From NCBI GenBank assembly GCA_963826105.1, contig CAWGWA010000008.1, positions 1 to 64,000 of the forward strand: a stretch of 64,000 nucleotides of DNA, read 5' to 3'. The position numbers and the translations under genes are program-made. Position 1 is the stretch's first letter, and the number at the start of each line of letters is the position of its first letter. Below, piece by piece: positions 46,750 to 55,458 of this stretch. This DNA comes from WHTI01 sp963826105. Its GTDB lineage: Bacteria > Actinomycetota > CADDZG01 > WHSQ01. The notes below the pieces were generated by a model. The model did no database searches, was not told where the DNA came from, and saw only the letters and a list, made by a program, of their open reading frames with translations.

Positions 46750-47121
46750 TTGGACAAGGTTTCGATAAGCATCCCCGCGTCCCCGCAGTACCTGCAGGTC
46801 GTGAGGTTGATAGCCGCCGGACTCGCGTCCAGGCTCACGTTCACGATCGACGAGATCGAAGATCTCAAGATCGCGGTGGACGAGCTCGCGGCCTACCTCA
46901 CCGGTACGCAGGGCAGAGAAGGCACGCTCGACATCGAGTTCGGCATCGAGAGCGACCACATCGAGATCAGAGGCGTTGGCAACTTCGCGCCGGGTGACAA
47001 GATCCGGACCGATCTGACCGAGTTCTCTCGCCAGATCCTCAAGACCGTGGCAAACGAAGCCGTGCTCGAGGTCAGCAACGGGGTACCGAGTTTCTTTCTG
47101 ACCAAGAACAAGCAGTCGTGA
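46750..47121 (+). CDS. RsbW-like anti-sigma factor with degenerate N-box
   Basis: 123 residues, TTG start at 46750 after GAGGAAGG. The fold follows the HATPase_c anti-sigma family: IPASPQYLQVVRLIAAGLASR, then FTIDEIEDLKIAVDELAAYLTG. The canonical N-box has E followed by Asn four residues on; here DELAAYLTG has no Asn, and the G1 box region (RGVGNF) is weak, so ATP binding or kinase activity is doubtful. The GTGA overlap with the sigma-factor gene shows coupled translation. It likely binds the SigF-type sigma. Confidence 0.78.
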   Translation: MDKVSISIPASPQYLQVVRLIAAGLASRLTFTIDEIEDLKIAVDELAAYLTGTQGREGTLDIEFGIESDHIEIRGVGNFAPGDKIRTDLTEFSRQILKTVANEAVLEVSNGVPSFFLTKNKQS

Positions 47122-47885
47122 CCCAACGAGGATCCCTCAGCAAAGACGAAGCTCGTGAGCTGTTCACCCAGTACCGGGCGGCCGCCGAGGAGGACGAACG
47201 CCTGGCGCTCAGGGAGAGGCTCGTCGACCAGTACATCGGTCTCGTCGAGTTCCTCGCCCGGCGCTTCAAGAACCGTGGCGAGCCGCTCGAGGATCTGACG
47301 CAGGTCGGGATGATCGGGCTCCTCAAGGCGATCGAACGCTTCGATCTCGAACGCGAGGTCGAGTTCTCGACCTACGCGACGCCGACGGTCGTCGGAGAGC
47401 TCAAGCGGCACTTCCGTGACAAAGGGTGGGCGGTCCGCGTGCCCCGTAGGCTCCAGGAGCTCCACCTCGAGTTGACCAAGATGATCAGCCTCCTCGGCCA
47501 TGACCTCGGTCGATCGCCCACGGTCCCCGAACTCGCCAAGGCGACCGGCCACAGTGAGGAACAGGTCCTGGAAGGACTCGAGGTTGCGGGGGCGTACAGC
47601 TTCAGCTCCCTCGATGCTCCACTCGACTCCGACGACGAAGGCTCCTCGACGTTCGCCGACCAGATCGGCAGCGAGGACGAGCAGATCGAGAACCTCGAAT
47701 ACTGGGCGTCGCTGGCCCCCGAGGTCAGCAAGCTTCCCGAGCGCGAGCAGACGATCCTCTTCCTCCGCTTCTACAAGGGCCTGACCCAATCCGAGATCGC
47801 CGACAAGCTCGGCATCTCGCAGATGCACGTCTCTCGCTTGCTCAATCGAACCCTCTCCAGGCTGCGCGGGGCGTTCGAGGACTGA
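47118..47885 (+). CDS. SigB/SigF/SigG-type RNA polymerase sigma factor
   Basis: 255 residues. Region 2 (VEFLARRFKNRGEPLEDLTQVGMIGLLKAIERFD, in part: LEDLTQVGMIGLLKAIERFD), EFSTYATPTVVGELKRHFRD, and region 4 with LPEREQTILFLRFYKGLTQSEIA and GISQMHVSRLLNRTL are those of the stress/sporulation sigma subgroup. GTG 47118 overlaps the anti-sigma stop. It probably controls a general stress response; being 10 bases from ku links DNA repair to it. Confidence 0.92.
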   Translation: MTQRGSLSKDEARELFTQYRAAAEEDERLALRERLVDQYIGLVEFLARRFKNRGEPLEDLTQVGMIGLLKAIERFDLEREVEFSTYATPTVVGELKRHFRDKGWAVRVPRRLQELHLELTKMISLLGHDLGRSPTVPELAKATGHSEEQVLEGLEVAGAYSFSSLDAPLDSDDEGSSTFADQIGSEDEQIENLEYWASLAPEVSKLPEREQTILFLRFYKGLTQSEIADKLGISQMHVSRLLNRTLSRLRGAFED

Positions 47886-47950
47886 TCTCCAAGCAGGACC
47901 GGGACCCATAAGGGCGAACCTCCCGAACAGACATCAACCGGGGAGGACCC

Positions 47951-48862
47951 TTGAAGACCAAGACTTCGTTCATCGCCCTACTGCTCGGCGGCCTTCTGAT
48001 CGCCGGGCTTCCGACGGCCGGCGCCGGCATCGCGCCCGATCCCACGCGCATCGTCGATGCGGCCGCGACTCCCGACTGCGAGGAGTTCGTTCCTGAGTCC
48101 TACACCCTTCCGATCGACGACGACGGGCAGACCGTTTCGCTCGACGTCTACGTTCTGCTGGATGTCGCCAAGGGCGCCGACGTTGCGATCGCGCAGCGTG
48201 ACGCCAAGCTCTCCGGCGACCGCTCTCTGATCAAGGAGGCGCGGGCCGAGTTCAAGGCTCTCGTGAAGGACGCCAGGGGATTCCTGGACAAGGCGCCGAG
48301 CTCCTACGCTCCCCTGAACATCGAGCTCAACTACAAGAAGTGGGGGCTACTGAAGCCGCTGGATGACAACGGCAAGGCACGCGAGCGGACGACAGACTCG
48401 CAGTCGATCATCGATCTCTCCAAGGATCAGTTCGGCGGCACGCGGCCCAAAGGCTTCGACGTCGTCTACGTCCTCACCGACCTCGACATGACGGCACCGG
48501 AGATCGGCAACGCGGTCGCCGGGCAGGCCGACTGCATCGGCGGCGTCCGTTACGGGGCGCATGCATTCGCCGTGGGAGAGGTTTCTGCGTACGAGAACCT
48601 GGCCGCCGGTCCGCTGACCTTCTACTACGCCGCGACCTCGAAGATCGCAGCTCACGAGATCGGTCACCTGATGGGCGCCCACCACCACTACCAGGATTGC
48701 GTCGAGGGCATCCAGACAGAACTGGACCAGGGTGAGGTCTCACCGTGCACGCTGATGACCAACGCCGTCGACTTCCAGTCGCTCAACTTCTCGCTGATCG
48801 AAGGAGCCGTCGTCCGGGGCCACGCCCTAGACAACGCCCTGGCCAACGACAAGCAGAGCTAG
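47951..48862 (+). CDS. Secreted metzincin-type metalloprotease
   Basis: 303 residues, TTG start at 47951 after GGGGAGGA. Signal peptide FIALLLGGLLIAGLPTAGAG. The zinc site is HEIGHLMGAHHH near residue 235, of the HExxHxxGxxH type, followed by a methionine turn in CTLMTNAVDF. Two Cys pairs (DCEEF, DCIGG, DCVEG, PCTLM) may form disulphides. This resembles reprolysin-like M12 peptidases. The 3' end shares CTAG with the helicase gene. Confidence 0.82.
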   Translation: MKTKTSFIALLLGGLLIAGLPTAGAGIAPDPTRIVDAAATPDCEEFVPESYTLPIDDDGQTVSLDVYVLLDVAKGADVAIAQRDAKLSGDRSLIKEARAEFKALVKDARGFLDKAPSSYAPLNIELNYKKWGLLKPLDDNGKARERTTDSQSIIDLSKDQFGGTRPKGFDVVYVLTDLDMTAPEIGNAVAGQADCIGGVRYGAHAFAVGEVSAYENLAAGPLTFYYAATSKIAAHEIGHLMGAHHHYQDCVEGIQTELDQGEVSPCTLMTNAVDFQSLNFSLIEGAVVRGHALDNALANDKQS

Positions 48863-50907
48863 ATAGAGAACAGGTCGCTCAGGTACTTGGTGACCTCGGC
48901 GACCGGACGATGATCGATCGGTGCCTCCTCGGCCGGTGAGCCCGTGAACGCGGGCTGGAGGTCGAACGTGTCCTTGACCGTCGGCGTGATGAAACGGCTG
49001 AGCTGCGCGTAACCGTGAGCGTCGTCGAGTCCCCGCGGGCGGTGGTAGTAGCGCAACGGAAAGTAGACGTAGAGATCGTTTTTGGCCCTCGTAAGCGCGA
49101 CGTAGAAGAGCCGACGCTCCTCCTCGATCTCGTCGGCATCACCGGTCGCCATGTCTGATGGGATCATCCCGTCGGCCGCGTGGAGGACGTGGACGACATC
49201 CCACTCACCGCCCTTCGCCGAATGCACGGTCGAGAGGATCAAGTAGTCCTCGTCGATCAGCGGAGGTCCGGCCAGATCTTGGGTTGAAGCGGGCGGATCG
49301 AGGGTGAGGTCGACCACGAACCGTTCCCGGGACTTGGACGACTCGGCGAGTGACTCGAGTTGCTCGAGGTCCCGGATGCGAGCGTGCGGAGCCTCGTAAC
49401 GCCGGTGGACGATCGGGTCGTAGAACGACCGGATGACCTCGATCTGACTCGTGACGGGGAGAGCCGGCGACTCCCCCGCGCAGCGGGACAGGACGTCGGC
49501 CAGGGCGGCTACCTGTTCCCGCTTCGCCCCTCCGGGGGCCGGAAGGTCCTCGGCCAGTCGGATCAGGGGCGAGATCTCGGAGCCGGCAGAGGTCACACCG
49601 ATCGCACTCATGAACGCCCTCGTCGTGGCCGGACCAACGCCGTCGAGCAGGTTGAGTACCCGCCACCAACCGAGTTCGTCGCGCGGGTTCTCGAGGATCC
49701 TCAGGAACGCGACCACGTCTTTGACGTGTGCCGACTCGACGAACTTCAGGCCCCCGTACTTCACGAATGGGATGTTGCGCCGGGTGAGTTCGATCTCGAG
49801 CTGGGCGGAGTGGTGCCCGGCGCGGAACAGGACCGCCTGGTGCGTGAGCGGGACACCGCGCTCGCGGTGCTCGAGCACCCGCTCGCACACCTGATGCGTC
49901 TGCTGCTCCTCGTCGAGGCAATCGATCAGCCCTGGCTTCCGTCCATCGGTCCGATCGGTCCATAGCTGCTTCCCGTAGCCAAGGTGTGATTCGGCGATCA
50001 CCGCATTCGACGTGCTGAGGATCTCGGCACTCGAACGGTAGTTGCGCTCGAGCTTGATGATCTCGGCCCCCGGGAAGTGATCGGGGAACGACAGGATGTT
50101 GTCGATGCTCGCGGAACGGAACGAATAGATCGCTTGCGCGTCGTCTCCGACCACGGTGATATTGGGATTGGTCTTGCGCATCGCCCGCAGCACATCCGAC
50201 TGGAGATGGTTGGTGTCCTGGTACTCGTCGACCAGGATGTGATCGAAACGATCGGCGACGAGCTCGCCGACACCCGGCGCCTCGGCCAGGACCTTCCAGA
50301 ACAGCAAAAGGTCGTCGTAATCGAGCACACCCGCACTCCGCTTGCGCTCGACATACGCCGAAAGGATCTCGCGGATGCCTTCCGCCTCCGGCTTGCACCA
50401 TGGGAAGTGTTTCTCGAGGACGTCGGCGAGCCTCTCTCCCGAGTTCACCGCACGCGAGTAGATCGACGCGAGCGTGTCCTTCTTCGGGAAGCGCTTCTTG
50501 TTCTTGCCGAAGCCGCCCTCGTCGCGGATCAGGTCCATGAGGTCGGCGCCGTCGGCTTGATCCATCACCGTGAATCCCGGATCGAGCCCGAGGGCACGCC
50601 CGTGCATACGCAACAACCGATTCGAGACCGCATGGAACGTGCCACCCCAGACCTGAGCGGCCGATGCCGAGTCCGACATCTGGCCGGCGCGCTTCAGCAT
50701 CTCGGCCGCCGCCCGGCGGGTGAAGGTCAGCAGCAGGATGCGCTCGGCCGGTACGCCGGTCTCGATCAGGTGCGCGACCCGGCACGCCAGGGTCTTGGTC
50801 TTGCCGGTCCCGGCCCCCGCCACGATCAACAGCGGTCCACCGGGATGTGTGGCGGCGCGCTCCTGCTCCGGATTGAGCCCGTCGCGCCACGTTTCTTGCC
50901 GCTGCAT
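48859..50907 (-). CDS. UvrD/Rep family ATP-dependent DNA helicase
   Basis: 682 residues, SF1A. Motif I AGAGTGKTK at about 30-38, LLTFTRRAAAEM (Ia), motif II VDEYQDTNH, motif III GDDAQAIYSFR, motif IV ERNYRSS, and motif V-VI STVHSAKGGEWDVV with FYVALTRAKNDLYVY. No HRDC or nuclease domain is obvious. No frame break. A palindromic LexA-type box lies 15 bases upstream of the ATG, so it is likely SOS-induced. Exact subgroup (UvrD1, PcrA, other) not certain. Confidence 0.92.
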   Translation of the reverse strand: MQRQETWRDGLNPEQERAATHPGGPLLIVAGAGTGKTKTLACRVAHLIETGVPAERILLLTFTRRAAAEMLKRAGQMSDSASAAQVWGGTFHAVSNRLLRMHGRALGLDPGFTVMDQADGADLMDLIRDEGGFGKNKKRFPKKDTLASIYSRAVNSGERLADVLEKHFPWCKPEAEGIREILSAYVERKRSAGVLDYDDLLLFWKVLAEAPGVGELVADRFDHILVDEYQDTNHLQSDVLRAMRKTNPNITVVGDDAQAIYSFRSASIDNILSFPDHFPGAEIIKLERNYRSSAEILSTSNAVIAESHLGYGKQLWTDRTDGRKPGLIDCLDEEQQTHQVCERVLEHRERGVPLTHQAVLFRAGHHSAQLEIELTRRNIPFVKYGGLKFVESAHVKDVVAFLRILENPRDELGWWRVLNLLDGVGPATTRAFMSAIGVTSAGSEISPLIRLAEDLPAPGGAKREQVAALADVLSRCAGESPALPVTSQIEVIRSFYDPIVHRRYEAPHARIRDLEQLESLAESSKSRERFVVDLTLDPPASTQDLAGPPLIDEDYLILSTVHSAKGGEWDVVHVLHAADGMIPSDMATGDADEIEEERRLFYVALTRAKNDLYVYFPLRYYHRPRGLDDAHGYAQLSRFITPTVKDTFDLQPAFTGSPAEEAPIDHRPVAEVTKYLSDLFSI

Positions 50908-50921
50908 GGTGCCCTCCTAGT

Positions 50922-50937
50922 GCGAACGTCTGTTCGC
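50922..50937. promoter_or_regulatory. LexA-type SOS box for the helicase gene
   Basis: GCGAAC-GTCT-GTTCGC is a perfect 6-bp inverted repeat with a 4-base spacer and matches the arms of the actinobacterial SOS box (CGAAC-N4-GTTCG). It ends 15 bases before the helicase ATG, in the promoter position, where a repressor would block transcription. Confidence 0.75.
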
Positions 50938-50968
50938 CATCATAGAGGGCGGAGCCCGGGGCGGGCGG

Positions 50969-52405
50969 TTATCCGGGCGGGCGCTCCTTGCTGGGGACCC
51001 TGACGACGGCCACGGTGCCCCCATCGGCCGCGATGGTGAAGGTCCCACCCAGCTCGGCGATCAACGTGCTGACGATCTGGAGGCCCAGACGGGCGCTCTC
51101 CAGCGATCCGTCGGGGATCCCGACCCCGTCGTCCCTGACGGTCACGACCACCTCGCCGCGCTCGCGGCCCAGCTCGATCGCTACCGAGCCGGAGGTTTGA
51201 TCGGGGAACGCGTGCTCGATCGAGTTCTGCAGCAACTCCGTCAACGTCACCGCCAGCGGCGTCGCAAGGTCGGCCTCGAGCCGTCCTGTCTTCCCGGTGA
51301 CCTTCAGAGAGATCGTCCGTTCCGGTGAAACGAGGCCTTCTGACACCATGACGCCGATCCGGCGAGCGACATCGGCGAACTCCGCTACATCGGAGGGCTG
51401 CTCCGACAACGTCTCGTGAACCAGCGCGATCGTTCCGATCCGGAGCACGCTCTCGTTGAGGGCACTTCGACCCTCCTCCGACTGCAGACGTCTCGCTTGG
51501 AGCCGCAACAGACTTGCGATCGTCTGGAGGTTGTTCTTCACACGATGGTGGATCTCTCGGATCGTCGCGTCCTTGACCGAGATCTCTCGCTCCTTCTGAC
51601 GCAGCTCGGAGACATCACGTACCAGGATCAGGGCTCCGACGACGGTGGTGTCGTCAACGAGTGGGAGACAGCGGAGCAAGATATGACTCTCGCCGCTGGA
51701 GAGCTCTCCGTCGGTCAGCTCGCGCGTCCTGAGAGCCTCCTGCACCGGGGTCCTCCCGATCCTGAGATCGTCGAGGTTACGGCCGAGGATGTTCTGCTTA
51801 ACCCCAAACCGGCGGAAGGCCGAGACGGCGTTAGGCGACGCCCAGTAGATCCGCCCCGATGCGTCGAGTACGCAAAGCCCATCGCCGACCTTGGGCCAGT
51901 CACCGGGCGGCCGAACCGGATACGGGAACTTCCCCTTGCAGATCATCTCCGAGACGTACTCGGCAGCCTGGAGGTAGACCTGCTCGAGCCGGCCGGGGCG
52001 ACGCGATGTCGCCGGGCTTCCCTCTTTGGTGACGATGGCGATGATCTCTCCGTCATAGCGGACCGGCACCGCGTCCATGCGGATGGGCACACCGTCGACC
52101 AGGACAGGATCGTCCTGCGCCCAGATCCGGCCCTCGCGGAACGCTCGCTCCACGATCGGCTGCTCCGGCTGGGTCACGATCGTGCCGACCATGTCCTGCG
52201 GGTAGAGCGTCTGGGATGTGAACGGGCGCAGCTGAGCGCAGATCTCGAACTGCTCGGTATTCGCCTTCTTCTTCACGTAGAGAAGGAGGTCCGAGAACGA
52301 CAGGTCGGCGAGCACCTGCCACGACGAACACAGGGTCCTGAGGTGTTCAGCCTGGGCTGGTGTGAGGTCTGAGACCGCTCTGATGCTGTCGGCTAGCGTT
52401 GCCAT
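50969..52405 (-). CDS. pdtaS: PdtaS-type sensor histidine kinase
   Basis: 478 residues, no membrane segment. Order: a GAF-like N-terminus (LLLYVKKKANTEQFEICAQL, in part), a PAS domain (GDGLCVLDASGRIYWASPNA), then the HisKA_2 phosphoacceptor EIHHRVKNNLQTIASLL and HATPase_c with ELLQNSIEHAF, DDGVGIPDG and LGLQIVSTL. This matches M. tuberculosis PdtaS, which phosphorylates the ANTAR regulator PdtaR. No pdtaR gene is in the window. It is divergent from the phosphoesterase gene by 32 bases. Confidence 0.9.
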   Translation of the reverse strand: MATLADSIRAVSDLTPAQAEHLRTLCSSWQVLADLSFSDLLLYVKKKANTEQFEICAQLRPFTSQTLYPQDMVGTIVTQPEQPIVERAFREGRIWAQDDPVLVDGVPIRMDAVPVRYDGEIIAIVTKEGSPATSRRPGRLEQVYLQAAEYVSEMICKGKFPYPVRPPGDWPKVGDGLCVLDASGRIYWASPNAVSAFRRFGVKQNILGRNLDDLRIGRTPVQEALRTRELTDGELSSGESHILLRCLPLVDDTTVVGALILVRDVSELRQKEREISVKDATIREIHHRVKNNLQTIASLLRLQARRLQSEEGRSALNESVLRIGTIALVHETLSEQPSDVAEFADVARRIGVMVSEGLVSPERTISLKVTGKTGRLEADLATPLAVTLTELLQNSIEHAFPDQTSGSVAIELGRERGEVVVTVRDDGVGIPDGSLESARLGLQIVSTLIAELGGTFTIAADGGTVAVVRVPSKERPPG

Positions 52406-52437
52406 CGGTGAATCGTCCCACGCCTATCATGCTCAAC

Positions 52438-53121
52438 ATGCGCATCGCGGTTATCTCCGACATCCACGGCAACCTCATGGGCCTCGACGCGGTCGAGAAC
52501 GACATCGAGAAGATGGGTGTTGACGAAGTCTGGTGCGGCGGCGACGTTGCCTGGGGCGGCCCTTGGGGTGCTCGTTGCGTCGAGCGGGTCAGGGACGCCG
52601 GCTGGACCACGGTTAAGGGAAACACCGACGTGTGGATCACAGGTGATCCCCAAGCAACAACGACCGAGACCGAGCGGAACGACGTCATCGCCATGGCCGC
52701 GGCCCACAACCTCAGCGTCGACGATCGGGATTGGCTACTCAATCTCCCGTTGGGGCACAAAGGGTTGGGTGGCCTGTTGATGGTCCACGGGACCCCCGAC
52801 AGTCCGTTCGTGGCGCCGCTTCCCGAAGCACCACCGATCGACTTCGCTCCCTACGAAGGTAAGTCGTCGGTAGTCGTCTACGGACACGTTCACCGCGGAT
52901 TCGTCCGCCGGCTCGCGGACGGCACGCTCGTCGCAAATGCCGGCTCGGTGGGTTTCCCGATGGATGGTGAGTTCGCTACCTACTTGATCATCGATCAAAC
53001 AGGCCCCGACTGGACCTTCACGCACCGGCGCGTCGCGTTCGATCGCCGCGCGGTGATGGCCCAAGCCCGGGTGACGGGAGGGGCGATCGAACGATGGACC
53101 ACGGAGAAACTGGGGGCCTGA
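52438..53121 (+). CDS. Calcineurin-like metallophosphoesterase
   Basis: 227 residues from ATG 52438. Metal ligands D8 and H10 in ISDIHGN, D in CGGDVAWGG, N in VKGNTDVW, and late His residues in MVHGTPDS and GHVHRGF, the pattern of the YfcE/MJ0936 group of phosphodiesterases. The substrate (cyclic nucleotide or other) is unknown. TGATG overlap with the DUF2203 gene. Confidence 0.9.
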   Translation: MRIAVISDIHGNLMGLDAVENDIEKMGVDEVWCGGDVAWGGPWGARCVERVRDAGWTTVKGNTDVWITGDPQATTTETERNDVIAMAAAHNLSVDDRDWLLNLPLGHKGLGGLLMVHGTPDSPFVAPLPEAPPIDFAPYEGKSSVVVYGHVHRGFVRRLADGTLVANAGSVGFPMDGEFATYLIIDQTGPDWTFTHRRVAFDRRAVMAQARVTGGAIERWTTEKLGA

Positions 53122-53501
53122 TGGCGGAGCGCGAGTTCACCCTCGACGAGGCCAACGCATTGCTTCCTTACTTGGCCCCCGCGCTGGTGGAGCTGCGGGA
53201 GAAGGTCGAGGAAGCGGTCCGTCTCGGCGGGGCGATGGAAGCTTCTTCGGCTGCAGGTGGTGGCATCGCGGAACAGAAGGCCGAACAGGCGCGCGTGGCG
53301 GAGAGGGCCGATGAACTCATGGGCCGCGTGCTCGAGTTCGGAGTACTGCTTCGGGACCCATCGACCGGATTGGTCGACTTCCCTGCACGCCACGCGGGCC
53401 GGGACATCCTCCTCTGCTGGCGCTTGGGCGAGACCGAGGTCCTCCACTGGCACTCGCCCGAGGACGGATTCCTCGGGCGCCGCTCGATCGCGGAGCTCTA
53501 G
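53121..53501 (+). CDS. DUF2203 family protein
   Basis: 126 residues: FTLDEANALLPYLAPALVEL and a long helix, then GVLLRDPSTGLVDFPARHAGRDILLCW and WHSPEDGFLGRRSI, the DUF2203 pattern. The conserved acidic and aromatic residues suggest a small enzyme or binding protein, with no known function. The stop abuts the convergent enoyl-CoA hydratase stop (TAGCTA). Confidence 0.85.
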   Translation: MAEREFTLDEANALLPYLAPALVELREKVEEAVRLGGAMEASSAAGGGIAEQKAEQARVAERADELMGRVLEFGVLLRDPSTGLVDFPARHAGRDILLCWRLGETEVLHWHSPEDGFLGRRSIAEL

Positions 53502-54278
53502 CTAGCGTCCCTGGAAGTCCGGCGGGCGTTTCTCGGTCATCGCGCGCAGACCTTCGGCTAGATCCGCACTGTTGTAAGCCTCGGTCACCAACGCGTCGAG
53601 TTCGTCGGCCAGTCCGGCTCCACGCACGTCTCCGGTCGTGTCGATGACTGCCTGGATCGCGCGCTTCGCTCCCTGGACCGACAGCGGGGAAAGTACGGCC
53701 AGTCCGTGAGCGAACTCGGCAACGTTCGCATCGAGCTCCTCGTCGGGGACGCACAGCTGCACGAGGCCTTCGTCCGCCGCTCGGGTACCGGTGAGTACCC
53801 CCCCGGTCATTAGGATCGACTTCGCCCGGGCGATCCCGACCAGCTGTACCAATCGCCTGACGTTCTCGACGTTGACGACGATCCCAAGCCTGGCCGCGGG
53901 GATCCCGACGTTCGCGCTGTAGGCGGCGATCCGGAAGTCACACACGCACGCCAGCTGGAAACCTCCGCCCAGGGCGGCTCCGTGGATCCGGGCAACCGTC
54001 GGTAACTCGTACCGGGCCAACGCCTCGAGCATGCGCTCGAAGTGGGGAAGGAAGTCGATCCCACCGGGTCCGGAAACCGCCGCGAAGTCGGCGCCGGAGC
54101 AGAACGCCTTGCCTTTGCCTGCGAGAACGACCACGCGAGCATCGCCGGCCGCGCGGATCTCGTCCAGGGCATCGACGATCGCGTCACATAGATCGACCGA
54201 TAGGGCGTTACGTAGTTCGGGACGGTTCAGCGTCAGGGTGGCTAGGTGATCGTCACGGGTGACCTCGACGAGAGTCAC
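53502..54278 (-). CDS. Enoyl-CoA hydratase/isomerase family protein
   Basis: 258 residues, crotonase fold: LTLNRPELRNALS, oxyanion residues in AFCSGADFAAVSG, HGAALGGGFQLACVCDFRIAA (as AALGGGFQLACVCD), PAARLGIVVNVENV. The usual catalytic Glu positions are not clear: the second block reads IPAARLGI. It lies 3 bases from the biotin-carrier stop on the same strand. The substrate is unknown; a role with the CoA-linked genes here is likely. Confidence 0.88.
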   Translation of the reverse strand: MTLVEVTRDDHLATLTLNRPELRNALSVDLCDAIVDALDEIRAAGDARVVVLAGKGKAFCSGADFAAVSGPGGIDFLPHFERMLEALARYELPTVARIHGAALGGGFQLACVCDFRIAAYSANVGIPAARLGIVVNVENVRRLVQLVGIARAKSILMTGGVLTGTRAADEGLVQLCVPDEELDANVAEFAHGLAVLSPLSVQGAKRAIQAVIDTTGDVRGAGLADELDALVTEAYNSADLAEGLRAMTEKRPPDFQGR

Positions 54279-54281
54279 GAC

Positions 54282-54497
54282 TCAGTCGATGACCGCTATG
54301 ACATCGCCCTCTTGGACCGTGCCACCCTCCTGGACCCCGATCGAAGCGATGGTTCCCGAGGCCGTGGCTTCCACCGGGATCTCCATCTTCATCGACTCGA
54401 GGATGCAGATCGTGTCCCCTTCGGCGATCGCATCGCCCTCGGCGACGACGACCTTCCATACGTTCGCAACCATCTCCGCAAGAACCTCTTCGCTCAA
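54282..54497 (-). CDS. Small biotin carboxyl carrier protein
   Basis: 71 residues consisting only of a biotinyl domain: VANVWKVVVAEGD, then ESMKMEIPV with the biotinylated Lys at 37 and GTIASIGVQEGGTVQEGDVIAVI. This is like mycobacterial TB7.3 (Rv3221c), which sits near the rshA-sigH genes. Here rsrA and sigR lie about 5 kb away. ATG 54497 overlaps the BKACE stop (ATGA). It may serve the carboxylase beta subunit at 57773; no biotin carboxylase is in the window. Confidence 0.92.
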   Translation of the reverse strand: MSEEVLAEMVANVWKVVVAEGDAIAEGDTICILESMKMEIPVEATASGTIASIGVQEGGTVQEGDVIAVID

Positions 54498-55393
54498 ACT
54501 GATGCCTCCTTGGAGAAGGTCTCCAGACCGCTCCGGTCGGGAGGATCGGGCAACGACAGCAACGCTCTCGCTTCGCTCGTGGTGGCCACCTTGCGGCCGG
54601 ACAGTTCGACGAGGCGTGCGGCGGCGCCGACGAGGTCACCGTTGGACCCCGCCATCTCGCCGGACGGCAGATAGAAGTTGTCTTCGAGTCCGACGCGCGC
54701 GTTGCCTCCGAGCGAGACCGCAGCCGCAACCATCTCCCACTGCTTGCGCGAGATCGCGATGACCTCCCACGTCGATCGTTCGGGGAGCAGACTTGCCATG
54801 TGCGCCAGGGTCCGCGCATCCGCAGGGGCTCCGCCGAGCACGCCGAGGATCAACGAGAACTGGATCGGGGGCTCGATCAAGCCCATGTCGATCAATGGGA
54901 GAACGTTGCCGATGTGGCCGGTGTCGAAGCACTCGCATTCGGGTTTGACGTCGACCGAGTTCATCTTCTCCAGGAGGAACGTGATATCCGAGAACGGGTT
55001 CGCGAACACCAGATCGAAGATGAGCGACTTGCGTTTGCTGGAGTACTTCGCGTAGTTCATCGAACCCATGTTGAGGGCACCGAGCTCGGGCTTGAGGGCG
55101 GTCACGTGATGTACACGCTCCTCCATCGGGACCGCGACCGCGCCGGTCGAGAAGTTGATGATGAGATCGGGTGTTTCCGCCAGGATCGCCTCAGTGATCG
55201 CGGCATACTCCTCGACCCGGTAGCTCGGTTGCCCGTCCGCGTAGCGAGCGTGGATGTGGACCACCGACGCGCCGGCCTCGAAGGCCCGACGAGACTCGGC
55301 CGCGTACTCCTCGGGGGTGTAGGGGATCCCGGGACATTGCTCCCGGCTCGCCGCTACCCCACTCAACGCACAGGTGATCACGCACGGATCCAT
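54494..55393 (-). CDS. Beta-keto acid cleavage enzyme family protein (BKACE, DUF849)
   Basis: 299 residues. BKACE enzymes use acetyl-CoA to split 3-keto acids. CVITCALSG at the start, zinc ligands in VVHIHARYADG (H46, H48), AIITEAILAET-like EAILAETPDLIINFSTG, a GAPADARTLAHM segment and GLEDNFYL near the end are as expected. The substrate subtype (3-keto-5-aminohexanoate in lysine fermentation, carnitine-derived or other) cannot be told. Coupled to the biotin carrier. Confidence 0.9.
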   Translation of the reverse strand: MDPCVITCALSGVAASREQCPGIPYTPEEYAAESRRAFEAGASVVHIHARYADGQPSYRVEEYAAITEAILAETPDLIINFSTGAVAVPMEERVHHVTALKPELGALNMGSMNYAKYSSKRKSLIFDLVFANPFSDITFLLEKMNSVDVKPECECFDTGHIGNVLPLIDMGLIEPPIQFSLILGVLGGAPADARTLAHMASLLPERSTWEVIAISRKQWEMVAAAVSLGGNARVGLEDNFYLPSGEMAGSNGDLVGAAARLVELSGRKVATTSEARALLSLPDPPDRSGLETFSKEASV

Positions 55394-55458
55394 GAGCGAG
55401 GAACCTATAACGGAAGGGAGCCGGGCCGCACCTGACGCCCGTCAGATAGGCTCCCGCC

